A stretch of 64,000 nt of DNA, from assembly GCF_030271535.1 (NCBI RefSeq), contig NZ_JASCXJ010000006.1, positions 1 to 64,000 on the forward strand. Reading direction: 5' to 3'. The notes beneath the pieces were generated by a model that saw nothing but the letters and a program-made list of their open reading frames with translations, was not told the origin of the DNA and ran no database searches. The translations under genes and the position numbers were made by a program. Within the stretch, counting starts at the first letter, position 1, and every line of letters begins with the position of its first letter. Of the stretch, positions 40,013 to 49,427 are shown piece after piece. Origin of the DNA: Nocardiopsis sp. ATB16-24. Lineage in GTDB: Bacteria; Actinomycetota; Actinomycetes; Streptosporangiales; Streptosporangiaceae.

Positions 40013-40864
40013 TTACTGGCAGTCCTCGAGCTCGGGCACGGACTCCTCGTAGGCGAAGTCGGTGGCGCCGAAGGCGGCCTCCAGGGCTTCGGTGGCCGCG
40101 CTCTCCTCCCACATCTTGGCGATGGCCGCGTTGACCTCCTCGCAGCGCTCGGTGGAGCCGGGGGGCAGACCCACGCCGTACTTCTCCTCACCGAAGGGGT
40201 TGTTGACCATCCGGTAGTCGTCGGGGTTCTGCGCGGCGAAACCGGCGAGGATGGTGTTGTCGGTGGTCACCGCGTCGACGGTGCCGTTACCGAGCAGCTC
40301 CAGGCACTCGGAGTAGTTGCCCGCCTCGCGCAGTTCGGCGTCGATGCCCATGTCGTCGACGATGTTGTGCGCGGACCGGGAACCGGAGGCCGAGCACAGC
40401 ACCTTGCCGGCCAGGTCGTCGGGCCCCTGGATGTCCTCGTTGTCGGACGCCACGAGGATGTCCTGCTGGGCGACGTAGTACGGGCCGGCGAAGTCCACCA
40501 CCTCGCTGCGCTCGTCCGTGATCGAGTAGGTGGCGATCACCATGTCGACGGTCCCCTGCTGGAGGAAGGACTCGCGGTTGGCCGAGGCGGCCTCGGCCCA
40601 CTCGATCTGCTCAGGGGAGTAGCCGAGTTCACCGGCGATGTAGGTGGCCACGTCCACGTCGAAGCCGACGGGGGCGCTGCCCTCGAGCAGTCCCAGCCCG
40701 GGCTGGTCGTACTTGACGCCGATGGTGATGGTCTCGCCGCCGTTGCCGCCTTCGTCGCCGCCGCCGTCTCCGCCACCGCCGACGTCGGCGGTACCGCAGG
40801 CGCTGAGGGCGAAGGCCAGAGCCGCGACGCCGCCCAGGACGCCACTGATACGACGAACTCGCAT
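40013..40864 (-). CDS. gluB: Glutamate-type amino-acid-binding lipoprotein (GluB-like)
   Basis: A 283-residue family-3 solute-binding protein. The signal MRVRRISGVLGGVAALAFAL leads to the lipobox LSAC, then a Gly/Asp-rich tether. The mature domain has ITIGVKYDQPGLGLLEGSAP, GFDVDVATYIAGELGYS and DMVIATYSITDERSEVVDFA, typical of glutamate/aspartate-binding proteins. It sits between the ATPase and permease genes, with a hairpin behind it. Glutamate as ligand is inferred from gene order and similarity to corynebacterial GluB. Confidence 0.87.
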   Translation of the reverse strand: MRVRRISGVLGGVAALAFALSACGTADVGGGGDGGGDEGGNGGETITIGVKYDQPGLGLLEGSAPVGFDVDVATYIAGELGYSPEQIEWAEAASANRESFLQQGTVDMVIATYSITDERSEVVDFAGPYYVAQQDILVASDNEDIQGPDDLAGKVLCSASGSRSAHNIVDDMGIDAELREAGNYSECLELLGNGTVDAVTTDNTILAGFAAQNPDDYRMVNNPFGEEKYGVGLPPGSTERCEEVNAAIAKMWEESAATEALEAAFGATDFAYEESVPELEDCQ

Positions 40865-40910
40865 GGGGGTTACCTCTTCTTCCTTGGTTCGTGTGAAAAC
40901 GCGAGAAAAG

Positions 40911-41654
<744 letters not shown>

Positions 41655-42036
41655 GGTCGGAACCTAATGGGTCCGGACTGTCGTGTCATCACGAAATTGC
41701 CACTGGGCTGTGGAGTAGCAGACTTGTTACGACGGGATTGGCGAAACTGTTACCGCTTGAGACGGTTAAGCGTTCTCCTGTCGCTCCCTGTCATGACTTC
41801 GTGCTCCAGCGTCTCGTCCGTGTGCGATCTCAGGGGGCTCGGGGGTCGCCTGTTCCTCCTGTATCTCCTTCTCCTCGCAGGTTGCAGGAGCCTCACGGAG
41901 CGCGGGGTGCTACGGAGCGTGGGAAGGCGGGAACAGGCGGTGCGAGGGGTGCGGGCGCACGGCGGAGGGGGACGGATCCGTCGTCGCCGACGACGACCGG
42001 AACCGGAGGGTCCGCGGCAACGGATAGCCTGGTTCC
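41655..42036. other. Divergent promoter region between gluA and miaB
   Basis: No gene seen. GTTAC (41726-41730), GAAAC (41743-41747) and GTTAC (41749-41753) resemble GlnR half-sites but not with the canonical 6-nt spacing. On the plus strand TAGCCT (42025-42030) lies 6 nt before the miaB GTG and is a likely -10 box of a leaderless transcript. Confidence 0.45.
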
Positions 42037-43527
42037 GTGAGCCAGAGTCGTACCTACCAAGTGCGGACCTACGGCTGCCAGATGAACGTCCACGACTCCG
42101 AGCGCCTCTCCGGTCTGCTGGAGGACGCTGGGTACGCGCGCGCAGCCGAGGACACCACCGCAGACATCATCGTCTTCAACACCTGTGCGGTCAGGGAGAA
42201 CGCCGACAACCGCCTGTACGGCAACCTCGGTCACCTGCGACCGGTCAAGGACGCCAATCCGGGCATGCAGATCGCGGTCGGGGGCTGCCTGGCCCAGAAG
42301 GACCGCGGTGAGATCGTCCGCCGTGCGCCCTGGGTCGACGTGGTGTTCGGCACCCACAACATCGGTTCGCTGCCCGCCCTGCTGGAACGCGCCCGCGTCC
42401 AGAAGGAGGCGCAGGTGGAGATCGCCGAGTCACTGGAGCACTTCCCCTCCACGCTGCCCAGCCGCCGCGAGTCGGCCTACGCCGCGTGGGTGTCGATCTC
42501 CGTGGGATGCAACAACACCTGCACCTTCTGCATCGTGCCCGCGCTGCGCGGCAAGGAGCAGGACCGTCGACCCGGCGACGTGCTCGCGGAGGTGCGCGCA
42601 CTGGTGGCCGAGGGCGTCAGCGAGATCACCCTGCTCGGTCAGAACGTCAACGCCTACGGTAGTGGTTTCGGCGACCGGCAGGCCTTCTCCAAGCTGCTGC
42701 GCGCCTGCGGGGAGATCGAGGGCCTGGAACGGGTCCGTTTCACCTCGCCCCACCCACGTGACTTCACCGACGACGTGATCGAGGCGATGGCCCAGACCCC
42801 CAACGTCATGCCGCAGTTGCACATGCCCTTGCAGTCGGGTTCGAGCAAGGTCCTCAAGGACATGCGCCGCTCCTACCGTCAAGAGCGCTTCCTGAGCATC
42901 GTGGAGAAGGTGCGCGCCGCCATGCCCCACGCCGCGATCACCACCGACATCATCGTGGGCTTCCCCGGCGAGACCGAGGAGGACTTCGCCGAGACGCTGC
43001 ACGTGGTCCGCGAAGCCCGTTTCGCCATGGCGTTCACCTTCCAGTACTCCAAGCGCCCCGGCACACCGGCGGCCACGATGGACGGTCAGGTGCCCCCGGA
43101 GGTGGTCAAGGAGCGCTACCAGCGTCTGGTGGAGCTCCAGGACCGGATCTCCTGGGAGGAGAACCAGAAGCTGGTCGGGCGCGAGGTCGAGCTGCTGGTG
43201 GCCGAAGGGGAGGGCCGTAAGGACGGGGAGCGGCGCCGTCTCTCCGGCCGGGCCCCCGACAACCGACTGGTGCACTTCGCCCTGGGCGAGGGCGAGGAGC
43301 CCCGCCCCGGCGACATGGTGACGGTGGAGGTCACCTACGCCGCCCCGCACCATCTGGTGGCGGACTCGGGCATCCGGAGTCTGCGGCGCACCCGCGCGGG
43401 TGAGGCCTGGGCCGCCCGCAACGGTCTGCCGGCGCAGGACGGGAAGCCGGGAGTGCTACTGGGACTGCCCAAGGTCGGTGTTCCGGTGGAACAGCCCGCG
43501 GCCCCGGGCGGTTGCTGCGAGGTCTGA
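42037..43527 (+). CDS. miaB: tRNA-2-methylthio-N6-dimethylallyladenosine synthase MiaB
   Basis: Radical-SAM enzyme adding the methylthio group to i6A37 of tRNA. The 496-residue product has an N-terminal UPF0004 domain ([20 protein letters not shown]), the CxxxCxxC motif CNNTCTFC (Cys158, 162, 165) and a C-terminal TRAM domain. [11 protein letters not shown] is diagnostic of MiaB as against RimO. GTG 42037 sits 6 nt behind a -10 box, consistent with leaderless translation. miaA, which makes its substrate, lies just downstream on the other strand. The C-terminus adds a Pro-rich tail ending in CCEV. Confidence 0.93.
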   Translation: MSQSRTYQVRTYGCQMNVHDSERLSGLLEDAGYARAAEDTTADIIVFNTCAVRENADNRLYGNLGHLRPVKDANPGMQIAVGGCLAQKDRGEIVRRAPWVDVVFGTHNIGSLPALLERARVQKEAQVEIAESLEHFPSTLPSRRESAYAAWVSISVGCNNTCTFCIVPALRGKEQDRRPGDVLAEVRALVAEGVSEITLLGQNVNAYGSGFGDRQAFSKLLRACGEIEGLERVRFTSPHPRDFTDDVIEAMAQTPNVMPQLHMPLQSGSSKVLKDMRRSYRQERFLSIVEKVRAAMPHAAITTDIIVGFPGETEEDFAETLHVVREARFAMAFTFQYSKRPGTPAATMDGQVPPEVVKERYQRLVELQDRISWEENQKLVGREVELLVAEGEGRKDGERRRLSGRAPDNRLVHFALGEGEEPRPGDMVTVEVTYAAPHHLVADSGIRSLRRTRAGEAWAARNGLPAQDGKPGVLLGLPKVGVPVEQPAAPGGCCEV

Positions 43528-43544
43528 TTCCGACACGGATCATG

Positions 43545-43574
43545 AGGCGGTCCCGACACGGTGCGGGACCGCCT
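43545..43574 (+). terminator. Terminator after miaB
   Basis: AGGCGGTCCCG pairs with CGGGACCGCCT, extended by CAC/GTG next to the loop with one bulged A. It starts 18 nt after the miaB stop and is followed by TCCTCCTTCTCC. Confidence 0.8.
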
Positions 43575-43723
43575 TCCTCCTTCTCCGGCGAGGTGTACGG
43601 GGACGGTCGGCCGGTCCCGCGCAGGCACGAGCCGGGTGGGCGCGGATCCGACGGCCACGCGTGATGTCGCGGCGACCATGTTCCCCGTCTCCCCGTCCCC
43701 CCGTGTGACCGTGCGACCGGTCG

Positions 43724-43975
43724 TCACAGTGGGGACAGGAGGCCACGTTCGGGAAGGCGGGAGAAGAGGTGGCCGATGCGGTGCGGGGCGGCGCGCATCC
43801 AGTGGCGTTCGGGATCATGCCGCAGCAGGACCTGGGCCACCGCGACGCAGACCGGTTCGGCGTCGGTGAGCAGCCGGTTGGGGCCGCGTTCGACGGGTTG
43901 TTCGCGTGAAGGCAGGACGTGGTCGTCCAGATGGGCGTAGAGTGCTGTCAGGAGGGCGTCAAGGTTGGTCGTCAC
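43724..43975 (-). pseudogene. N-terminal fragment of an IS982-family transposase
   Basis: Eighty-three codons from GTG 43975 read TTNLDALLTALYAHLDDHVL, LTDAEPVCVAVAQVLL, ERHWMR and RIGHLFSRLPERG, matching the N-terminus of actinobacterial IS982-type transposases. The frame then stops at TGA 43724; the catalytic DDE domain (about 200 residues) is missing. It lies between the miaB terminator and the miaA stop codon. The truncation means it cannot transpose. Confidence 0.72.
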
Positions 43976-44064
43976 ACACCGATCCTCGACGCCCTTCGCC
44001 ATGTGCGCAGGAGTTTCAGGAAACTCCCAGCAGCCCGTGCCACCAACCTCACCGAACAGCACAC

Positions 44065-45072
44065 CTAGTCCATGACCGGTCGGGCGCCGGGGACCCAGGT
44101 GGACACGTCGACCAGGGCCTCGTCCCGCCCCGGGTCGGCCCAGGAGCCGGACAGTGCCCGGTCCACCAGTGTCAGTGTCCGGTCGGCGAGGTCCGGAGCG
44201 TCGTAGGGCAGCCACCGCACGCGCGGATCGCGGCGGAACCACGACTCCTGACGCCGGGCGAAACGGCGGGTGGCCTGAGCGGTGGAGGCCCTGGCCTCCG
44301 TCTCCGAAAGCCCGCCGTCCAGCTGGGCCAGGGCCTGGGCGTAGCCGAGCGCACGCGAGGCGGTGCGGCCACGGCGCAGCCCCAGTGCGTCCAATCTCCG
44401 TACCTCCTCCAGCAGTCCCTCGTCCCACATGCGGTCCACACGAAGGTCGATGCGTTCGTCCAGTTCCGAGCGTGGCGCCGTCAGGCCGATCTGTAGACAG
44501 GGGTAGAAGGAGGTGTGGTCCGGCAGGTTCGCGGTGAAGGGCCTGCCGGTCAACTCGATGACCTCCAGTGCGCGCACGATGCGGCGTCCGTTACCGGGCA
44601 GGATGGCGCCGGCAGCCGCCGGGTCGGCCTCGGCCAGCCTGGTGTGCAGTACCCCCGGACCGACCTCCTCCAGCTCCGCCTCCAGGCGGGCGCGGATCGC
44701 GGGGTCGGTACCCGGGAAATTCAGATGGTCCAGGACCGCGCGCACGTACAGACCCGAACCGCCGACCAGGACGGGAAGGACGTCGCGGTCGGCGCATTCC
44801 TCGACGCGGGCGCGGGCCATGGCCTGGTAGCTCGCCACGTCGGCGGCCTCGGTGACCTCCCAGACGTCGAACAGGTGGTGGGGGACCCCGCGTCTTTCCT
44901 TCTCGGTGAGTTTGGCGGTACCGATGTCCATGCCGCGGTAGAGCTGCATGGAGTCGGCGTTGATCACCTCCGCCCGGCGTCCGGTGCGCTCCTCCATGCG
45001 CAGGGCCACCTCGACGGCCAGGTCCGATTTACCCACAGCGGTCGGGCCTACGACCGCGATCACCTTGATCAT
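44065..45072 (-). CDS. miaA: tRNA dimethylallyltransferase MiaA
   Basis: Transfers dimethylallyl to A37 of tRNAs reading UNN codons; MiaB then methylthiolates the product. The 335-residue protein begins MIKVIAVVGPTAVGKSDLAV (P-loop), then INADSMQLYRGMDIGTAKL, PHHLFDV and GGSGLYVRAVLD. ATG 45072 comes 6 nt after TACGCT (minus strand, 45079-45084), so the transcript is probably leaderless; the frame upstream is antisense to dapF. Its TAG stop lies 89 nt from the transposase stub. Confidence 0.92.
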   Translation of the reverse strand: MIKVIAVVGPTAVGKSDLAVEVALRMEERTGRRAEVINADSMQLYRGMDIGTAKLTEKERRGVPHHLFDVWEVTEAADVASYQAMARARVEECADRDVLPVLVGGSGLYVRAVLDHLNFPGTDPAIRARLEAELEEVGPGVLHTRLAEADPAAAGAILPGNGRRIVRALEVIELTGRPFTANLPDHTSFYPCLQIGLTAPRSELDERIDLRVDRMWDEGLLEEVRRLDALGLRRGRTASRALGYAQALAQLDGGLSETEARASTAQATRRFARRQESWFRRDPRVRWLPYDAPDLADRTLTLVDRALSGSWADPGRDEALVDVSTWVPGARPVMD

Positions 45073-45170
45073 CCTTCCAGCGTAATTCTCCTCCCGGGGT
45101 CCTCCCGACCCCAAGGCACGAGGCCCGGGAGGGCGACGACGGACCGGCGGGAGGGGACGGCCGCCGCCCC

Positions 45171-45186
45171 TAGGATGGTCGGCATG
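45171..45186 (+). promoter_or_regulatory. -10 box of a leaderless dapF transcript
   Basis: TAGGAT (45171-45176) fits TANNNT and lies 7 nt before the dapF ATG, with no ribosome-binding site between. The divergent miaA start has the same arrangement 99 nt away on the other strand. Confidence 0.5.
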
Positions 45187-45999
45187 CGATTCGCCAAGGG
45201 CCACGGCACACAGAACGACTTCGTCATCCTCCCCGACCTCGACGGGGAGTTCGATCTGACGGAGGAGACCGTCCGTCTCCTGTGCGACCGCAGGGCCGGG
45301 ATCGGCGGCGACGGTGTCCTGCGGGTGGTGCGCACGCGCGCCTTGGGTGAGAAGCTCGCTCCGGCCGCCCGTACGGCCGAGCGCGCCGAGTGGTTCATGG
45401 ACTACCGCAACGCCGACGGCAGCGTCGCCGAGATGTGCGGAAACGGGGTGCGGGTGTTCGCCCGCTACCTGCGGCACACGGGCCTGGTGGAGGACGACCA
45501 CTTCGAGGTGGGCACGCGAGACGGTGCCAAGCAGGTGTGGGTGGAGCCCGCGGGCGACATCACCGTGGACATGGGGCGTGTGGAGAAGCAGGGCACGTCC
45601 TCGGCGGGACTGGCCCGACAGGTGGTGCACGGGGCCCAGATCTCCGTGGGCAACCCCCACCTGGCCTGTGAGGTGGCCGGACCGGTCTCCGAGGTCGATC
45701 TGACCGAGCCGCCGGTGCTGGACACCGAGGCCTTCCCCGCCGGTGCCAACGTCGAGGTCTACGCCGAGACCGAACCGGGGGTGCTGGAGATGCGCGTGTA
45801 CGAGCGTGGTTCGGGCGAGACCCGCTCCTGCGGTACCGGGATCGTCGCGGCCGCGGCGGCGGCCACTCCGAACGGAGAGGGAGCGACCTGGCGTGTGCGC
45901 GTCCCCGGAGGGGAGTGCACGGTGTTCCTGGACGCGGACGGTGCCCGGCTGCGCGGCCCCGCCGTCATCGTGGCCGAGGGCGAGACCGTCCTGGTGTGA
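45184..45999 (+). CDS. dapF: Diaminopimelate epimerase (DapF)
   Basis: Interconverts LL- and meso-diaminopimelate for peptidoglycan and lysine. The 271-residue protein starts MRFAKGHGTQNDFVILPD. The two catalytic cysteines are in AEMCGNGVRVFARYL and TRSCGTGIVAAAAA. NADGSVAEMCGNG and VSVGNPH-like ISVGNPHLA are conserved substrate elements. It is convergent with the ABC ATPase gene 19 nt downstream. With dapA and dapB it is the third lysine-branch gene in the window. Confidence 0.93.
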   Translation: MRFAKGHGTQNDFVILPDLDGEFDLTEETVRLLCDRRAGIGGDGVLRVVRTRALGEKLAPAARTAERAEWFMDYRNADGSVAEMCGNGVRVFARYLRHTGLVEDDHFEVGTRDGAKQVWVEPAGDITVDMGRVEKQGTSSAGLARQVVHGAQISVGNPHLACEVAGPVSEVDLTEPPVLDTEAFPAGANVEVYAETEPGVLEMRVYERGSGETRSCGTGIVAAAAAATPNGEGATWRVRVPGGECTVFLDADGARLRGPAVIVAEGETVLV

Positions 46000-46018
46000 T
46001 GACCGCCCCCGGTCCTCC

Positions 46019-46654
46019 TCAGACGCCGACCGTCCTTCGGGTGTGAACGTCGAAGACCGTGTCGCACGCGTCGCGCACGTCGTCGTCGTGCGTGGCGATC
46101 ACCACCGCGCAGCCCTCCCGGCTCATCCGGCGCAGTACGTCCACCACCATGGCGCCGTTGTCGTTGTCCAACGCGCCGGTGGGCTCGTCGGCCAGGACCA
46201 GGGAGGGGCGTTTGACCAACAGGCGTGCCAGCGCGACGCGTTGCTGCTCGCCGCCGGAGAGATGGTGCACCTTCTCCCTCTCCCGTCCGGCCAGACCGAC
46301 CCGTTCCAGGGCGTGTGCGTGGTCGGGCCTGGTGCCGCGTCTTCTGGCCACGTCGAGGTTGGCCTTGACGGTGGCGTTCTCGATGAGGGCGTAGTTCTGG
46401 AAGAGGTAGCCGAGTCGGTCGCGGCGGAAGCGCCGTTGGCCACCGGGCCCCAGTCGGGTGACGTCGGTGCCCTCGAAGAGGATGTGTCCACCGCTGGGTC
46501 TTTCCAACAGACCCATGCAGTTGAGCAGGGTGGTCTTGCCCGAACCGCTGGCACCGACCAGCGCGAGCATCCGGCCCGGCTCCACCGACAGGTCGAGGCC
46601 TTCCCACAGGGTGCGGGGGCCGAAGGACTTGGTGAGGTTCTTGACGATCATCAT
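46019..46654 (-). CDS. Bacteriocin-associated ABC transporter ATP-binding protein
   Basis: A 211-residue ATPase of the MacB/lipoprotein-exporter-like type found with lactococcin-972 cassettes. Walker A GASGSGKTTLLNCMGLLE, Q-loop GYLFQNYALIENATVKANLD, signature LSGGEQQRVALARLL, Walker B LVLADEPTGALD and VIATHDDDV are intact. YLFQNYALIEN is typical of this bacteriocin-export subfamily. It lies 18 nt downstream of the large membrane protein gene, so the two are co-transcribed and would form the export or self-immunity complex. Confidence 0.88.
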   Translation of the reverse strand: MMIVKNLTKSFGPRTLWEGLDLSVEPGRMLALVGASGSGKTTLLNCMGLLERPSGGHILFEGTDVTRLGPGGQRRFRRDRLGYLFQNYALIENATVKANLDVARRRGTRPDHAHALERVGLAGREREKVHHLSGGEQQRVALARLLVKRPSLVLADEPTGALDNDNGAMVVDVLRRMSREGCAVVIATHDDDVRDACDTVFDVHTRRTVGV

Positions 46655-46672
46655 GGTGTTCCCCGGGGGGTG

Positions 46673-48748
46673 TCAGGCCTGGGAGGCGCCTTCACGGACG
46701 ATACGGCGGTGGAGGAGGACGAGTGCGCCGAAGGTGAGGGCGAGGGAGGCCAGCGCGATGCCCGCGGCGTAGAAGGGTTCGAACCCGGTGGTGTTCACGG
46801 CGCTCGGCGGCAGAGGGCTTGTCGGGTCGTCGGCCGCGGCCAGTGTGGCGAGGGTGTCCCACGTGGCCCAGCCCAGGAACGCCACCGCGATGGCCCCCTC
46901 GATGATCAGTAGCCGTCGGTGGGTGGAGACGAAGGTCCATCCACTGATGTGCCGGGCGAAGATGCTCTGAGCCCGTGCGCGCACGTGCACGAGGCACGCG
47001 GCGGTGGCGGTCAGCAGCAGTACGGTGCTCGCGCCGACGAGATTGAACAGCTCACCGCGCAGCGCGGTCAGGGTGTCGGCGTGCTCCTTCAGAGCACCGG
47101 TGGTGAGCTTCTCGACCATGGAGATGTAGCGGGAGGCCTGGGGGTTCTCGGCGCGGAAGGTCTCCACCACGTCCGGGTCGGGAAAGACCGTTCCCCGGCC
47201 GGACATGTGGTTGACGTAGCTGGTGTCGGACATGACATGGCCGTTGGGCAGGACCACGAGGACCGGCTCGTGCAACAGGGGAAGGGCGAGAGGGCCTTCG
47301 GGCCGCTCCGCCCCGTAGGTGAACACGGTCTGTCCTTCGGCGGCCGACAACACCTCGATGTCGAAGGCGCGCCCTGGGACGGCGTTCATCTCCAACCAGT
47401 GGTCGCTCAGGCCCTCGACCAGAGGATCGGGGTCGATGGAGGCGGACTCGGGGACGATGACGCGGACGGACTCGGACGGTCCGTGACGCTCTCCGGACGG
47501 TGAGAGGACCTCCTGTTCGGCCAGGAAGGTGTCGTTGACGATGAGGACGGGGGGGTCCGGATCGGATGGCCGTGGGGAGTCCGGTGCGGCGGGCAGGAGC
47601 GTGGAGGGCGTGGCGTGGACCGCCAGCACCATGTCGCCGTCGGCGTCGACCCCGCGTAGCCAGGGGCCGAGTTCGTCGTCGACGGCCTGAGCGTCGGACC
47701 AGCCGTAGTGGGCGCTCAACGCGGGGCGGGAGGTGTCGCCGTAGCGCTCGTAGACCTGTAGTCCGATGCGCTGGTCACGGACGTCCTGGGCGAGGACGAC
47801 GACCGTGCCGACGATGACCAGGGTCAGGGCGAGCACGGGGACGCGCACCAGGTAGATGGCGATGGTGGTGCTGCGCACGGGTATGCGGCCCTTGAGCGCC
47901 GGCAGGATGCCGGTGGTGTGCACCAGGGCGAGCATGGCCGCGTGCACGACCAGGCAGGACGCGACGAGTATCGCCAGGAAGGTCAGGGCCAGGGTCGTGT
48001 AGGCGCCGAGTTGGTTCCAGCCGTTGTAGAGGCCGAGGAAGGCCAGGGTGACGGCGACCACCGCGGGCAGGGCGATCGCGTACAGGCGTGCGACCTTGAT
48101 CCACTCCCGGCGCAGGACGCCGGCGTAGGAGTGACCCTGAAGACGCATCACGGCGTGTCGGCGGGAGGCGAGCAGGACCCCGGCGCCGACGGCGGTGACG
48201 GTGGCGAGCACGGCGACGGCCAGGAGGTTGAACAGGTAGCCGCCGGTGAAGTAGTGCCACAGTCGGGTGAGGGAGGCGCCCGGCGGCTCTCGCAGCCCGT
48301 GGTCCGTGAACGCGTCGAGCAGCGCTGTCCGGGCCTGTGGGGGACCGAAGACGAGGTAGTACCCGTTGGGGCCCACGTCGTCGAACTCCGTGAGGGGATG
48401 CGTCTCGATGCCGAATCCGCGGCCGAAGGAGGGGTACCCGTTCTCCAACCAGTCCGCGTAGTGGGACGCGGGGTCGGAGACCGCGAGGTACATGTGGGCC
48501 TTCGACGACGGTTCGTTGACGTCCAGGACGGTGTATCCGATGGCGGCGTCGTACTCGTCGGCGACGTCCTGCACGGTACGCGCGACCTCGCGGTTGTCGT
48601 GGGTCCCGTCGTTCTCCGTGATCCACACCATCTCCGAGTCCTCAAGGACGTAGACGGTCCGTTCGGCGGTGGCGGCGAGGAGGAAGGCGAGGAGCGCGGC
48701 GAACGCGAGGCACGCCGTGTAGGCGAAGGCGATGGTTCTGTCGGGCAT
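46673..48748 (-). CDS. Bacteriocin-associated integral membrane protein (DUF1430, putative immunity/export)
   Basis: A 691-residue membrane protein with an N-terminal helix (TIAFAYTACLAFAALLAFLL), an extracytoplasmic region containing DVNEPSSKAHMYLAVSDPAS, four or more central helices around residues 165-310, a second large extracytoplasmic domain, and three terminal helices. Size, topology and partners match the lactococcin-972-associated 7TM (DUF1430) family. It is paired with the ATPase downstream and the bacteriocin precursor upstream. Whether it exports the toxin or protects the producer is not settled by sequence. ATG 48748 opens the signal-like first helix. Confidence 0.85.
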   Translation of the reverse strand: MPDRTIAFAYTACLAFAALLAFLLAATAERTVYVLEDSEMVWITENDGTHDNREVARTVQDVADEYDAAIGYTVLDVNEPSSKAHMYLAVSDPASHYADWLENGYPSFGRGFGIETHPLTEFDDVGPNGYYLVFGPPQARTALLDAFTDHGLREPPGASLTRLWHYFTGGYLFNLLAVAVLATVTAVGAGVLLASRRHAVMRLQGHSYAGVLRREWIKVARLYAIALPAVVAVTLAFLGLYNGWNQLGAYTTLALTFLAILVASCLVVHAAMLALVHTTGILPALKGRIPVRSTTIAIYLVRVPVLALTLVIVGTVVVLAQDVRDQRIGLQVYERYGDTSRPALSAHYGWSDAQAVDDELGPWLRGVDADGDMVLAVHATPSTLLPAAPDSPRPSDPDPPVLIVNDTFLAEQEVLSPSGERHGPSESVRVIVPESASIDPDPLVEGLSDHWLEMNAVPGRAFDIEVLSAAEGQTVFTYGAERPEGPLALPLLHEPVLVVLPNGHVMSDTSYVNHMSGRGTVFPDPDVVETFRAENPQASRYISMVEKLTTGALKEHADTLTALRGELFNLVGASTVLLLTATAACLVHVRARAQSIFARHISGWTFVSTHRRLLIIEGAIAVAFLGWATWDTLATLAAADDPTSPLPPSAVNTTGFEPFYAAGIALASLALTFGALVLLHRRIVREGASQA

Positions 48749-48973
48749 GCTGTCCTGGCACGTGGGCGGGGCGACCCGCTGATGGGGGCCGGCGGGTTCG
48801 TCGGTGGTGGGCCGTGCTCGCCTCGGACCCTCGTCTCACCCTTGCCCGCCTGTGCGAAGACCGTTGAACGCGGTCCCTCTCGGGTGACCGGAGTACGGGG
48901 ATGCTCGGCGACCGTGGACCCCGAACGGCCCTCTAGGGGGCCTGGACGGGGCTCCACGGAACAGCACACCTAG

Positions 48974-49133
48974 GTCGTGTTTTTTGCATCATTCCGGGCT
49001 CGCGTCCACCAGGCCGCCTCTCGCTACGCCTCTGCGCTCGTGAAGCACGACCAGGCTGAACTTCGCACATCGTCTTGCGAGAGATTGCCTGGACGGCCGC
49101 TCGCTGACCCGAAAGCCTTCTAAAAAACACTCC
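48974..49133. mobile_element. 160-bp MITE-like element flanked by CTAG
   Basis: Terminal inverted repeats GTCGTGTTTTTT (48974-48985) and, read inward from 49133, GGAGTGTTTTTT match at 10 of 12 positions. Both ends abut CTAG (48970-48973 and 49134-49137), consistent with a 4-bp target duplication as made by IS5-like elements. The inside has no transposase frame. It sits between the bacteriocin gene and the membrane-protein gene; the right CTAG supplies the bacteriocin stop codon. Confidence 0.65.
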
Positions 49134-49427
49134 CTAGCCGCAGTGCCGCCAGTAGGTCTCGTTGTTGTACAGGGCGCGGGGGGCGGTCGCCTTGGAGGTG
49201 TATCCGGGCAGGTATCCGGTGGATCTGACGGTGTAGGTCCCCACAGCCGTCGACCCGTGACAGCGTGTGGCGTGGAAGTAGTCCGAGTACACGGTCGAGG
49301 CGGTGAGCCCGTGCCACCAGGTGCCACCGCCGACGTACTCGGTGGCGGCCGAGGCGACACCGGCGGTCCCGGCGGTGAGACCGGCGGCGACCGCGAGGGT
49401 CACCATGGCCTTCTTCAACGCGTTCAT
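49134..49427 (-). CDS. Lactococcin-972-family bacteriocin precursor
   Basis: A 97-residue secreted protein. MNALKKAMVTLAVAAGLTAG with TAGVASA behind it is a Sec signal peptide, cleaved near residue 28. The mature part has GGGTWWHGLTASTVYSDYFH, CHGSTAVGTYTVRS, PGYTSKATAPRALYNN and a YWRHCG end, matching the lactococcin-972 family (GGTW, VYS-Y-H, SKASAPRA). Family members block septum formation by binding lipid II. Two Cys residues in the mature part might form a disulfide. ATG 49427 has AAGGAAA upstream. Its TAG stop overlaps the CTAG end of the MITE-like element, and the partner membrane protein and ATPase follow. Confidence 0.83.
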   Translation of the reverse strand: MNALKKAMVTLAVAAGLTAGTAGVASAATEYVGGGTWWHGLTASTVYSDYFHATRCHGSTAVGTYTVRSTGYLPGYTSKATAPRALYNNETYWRHCG

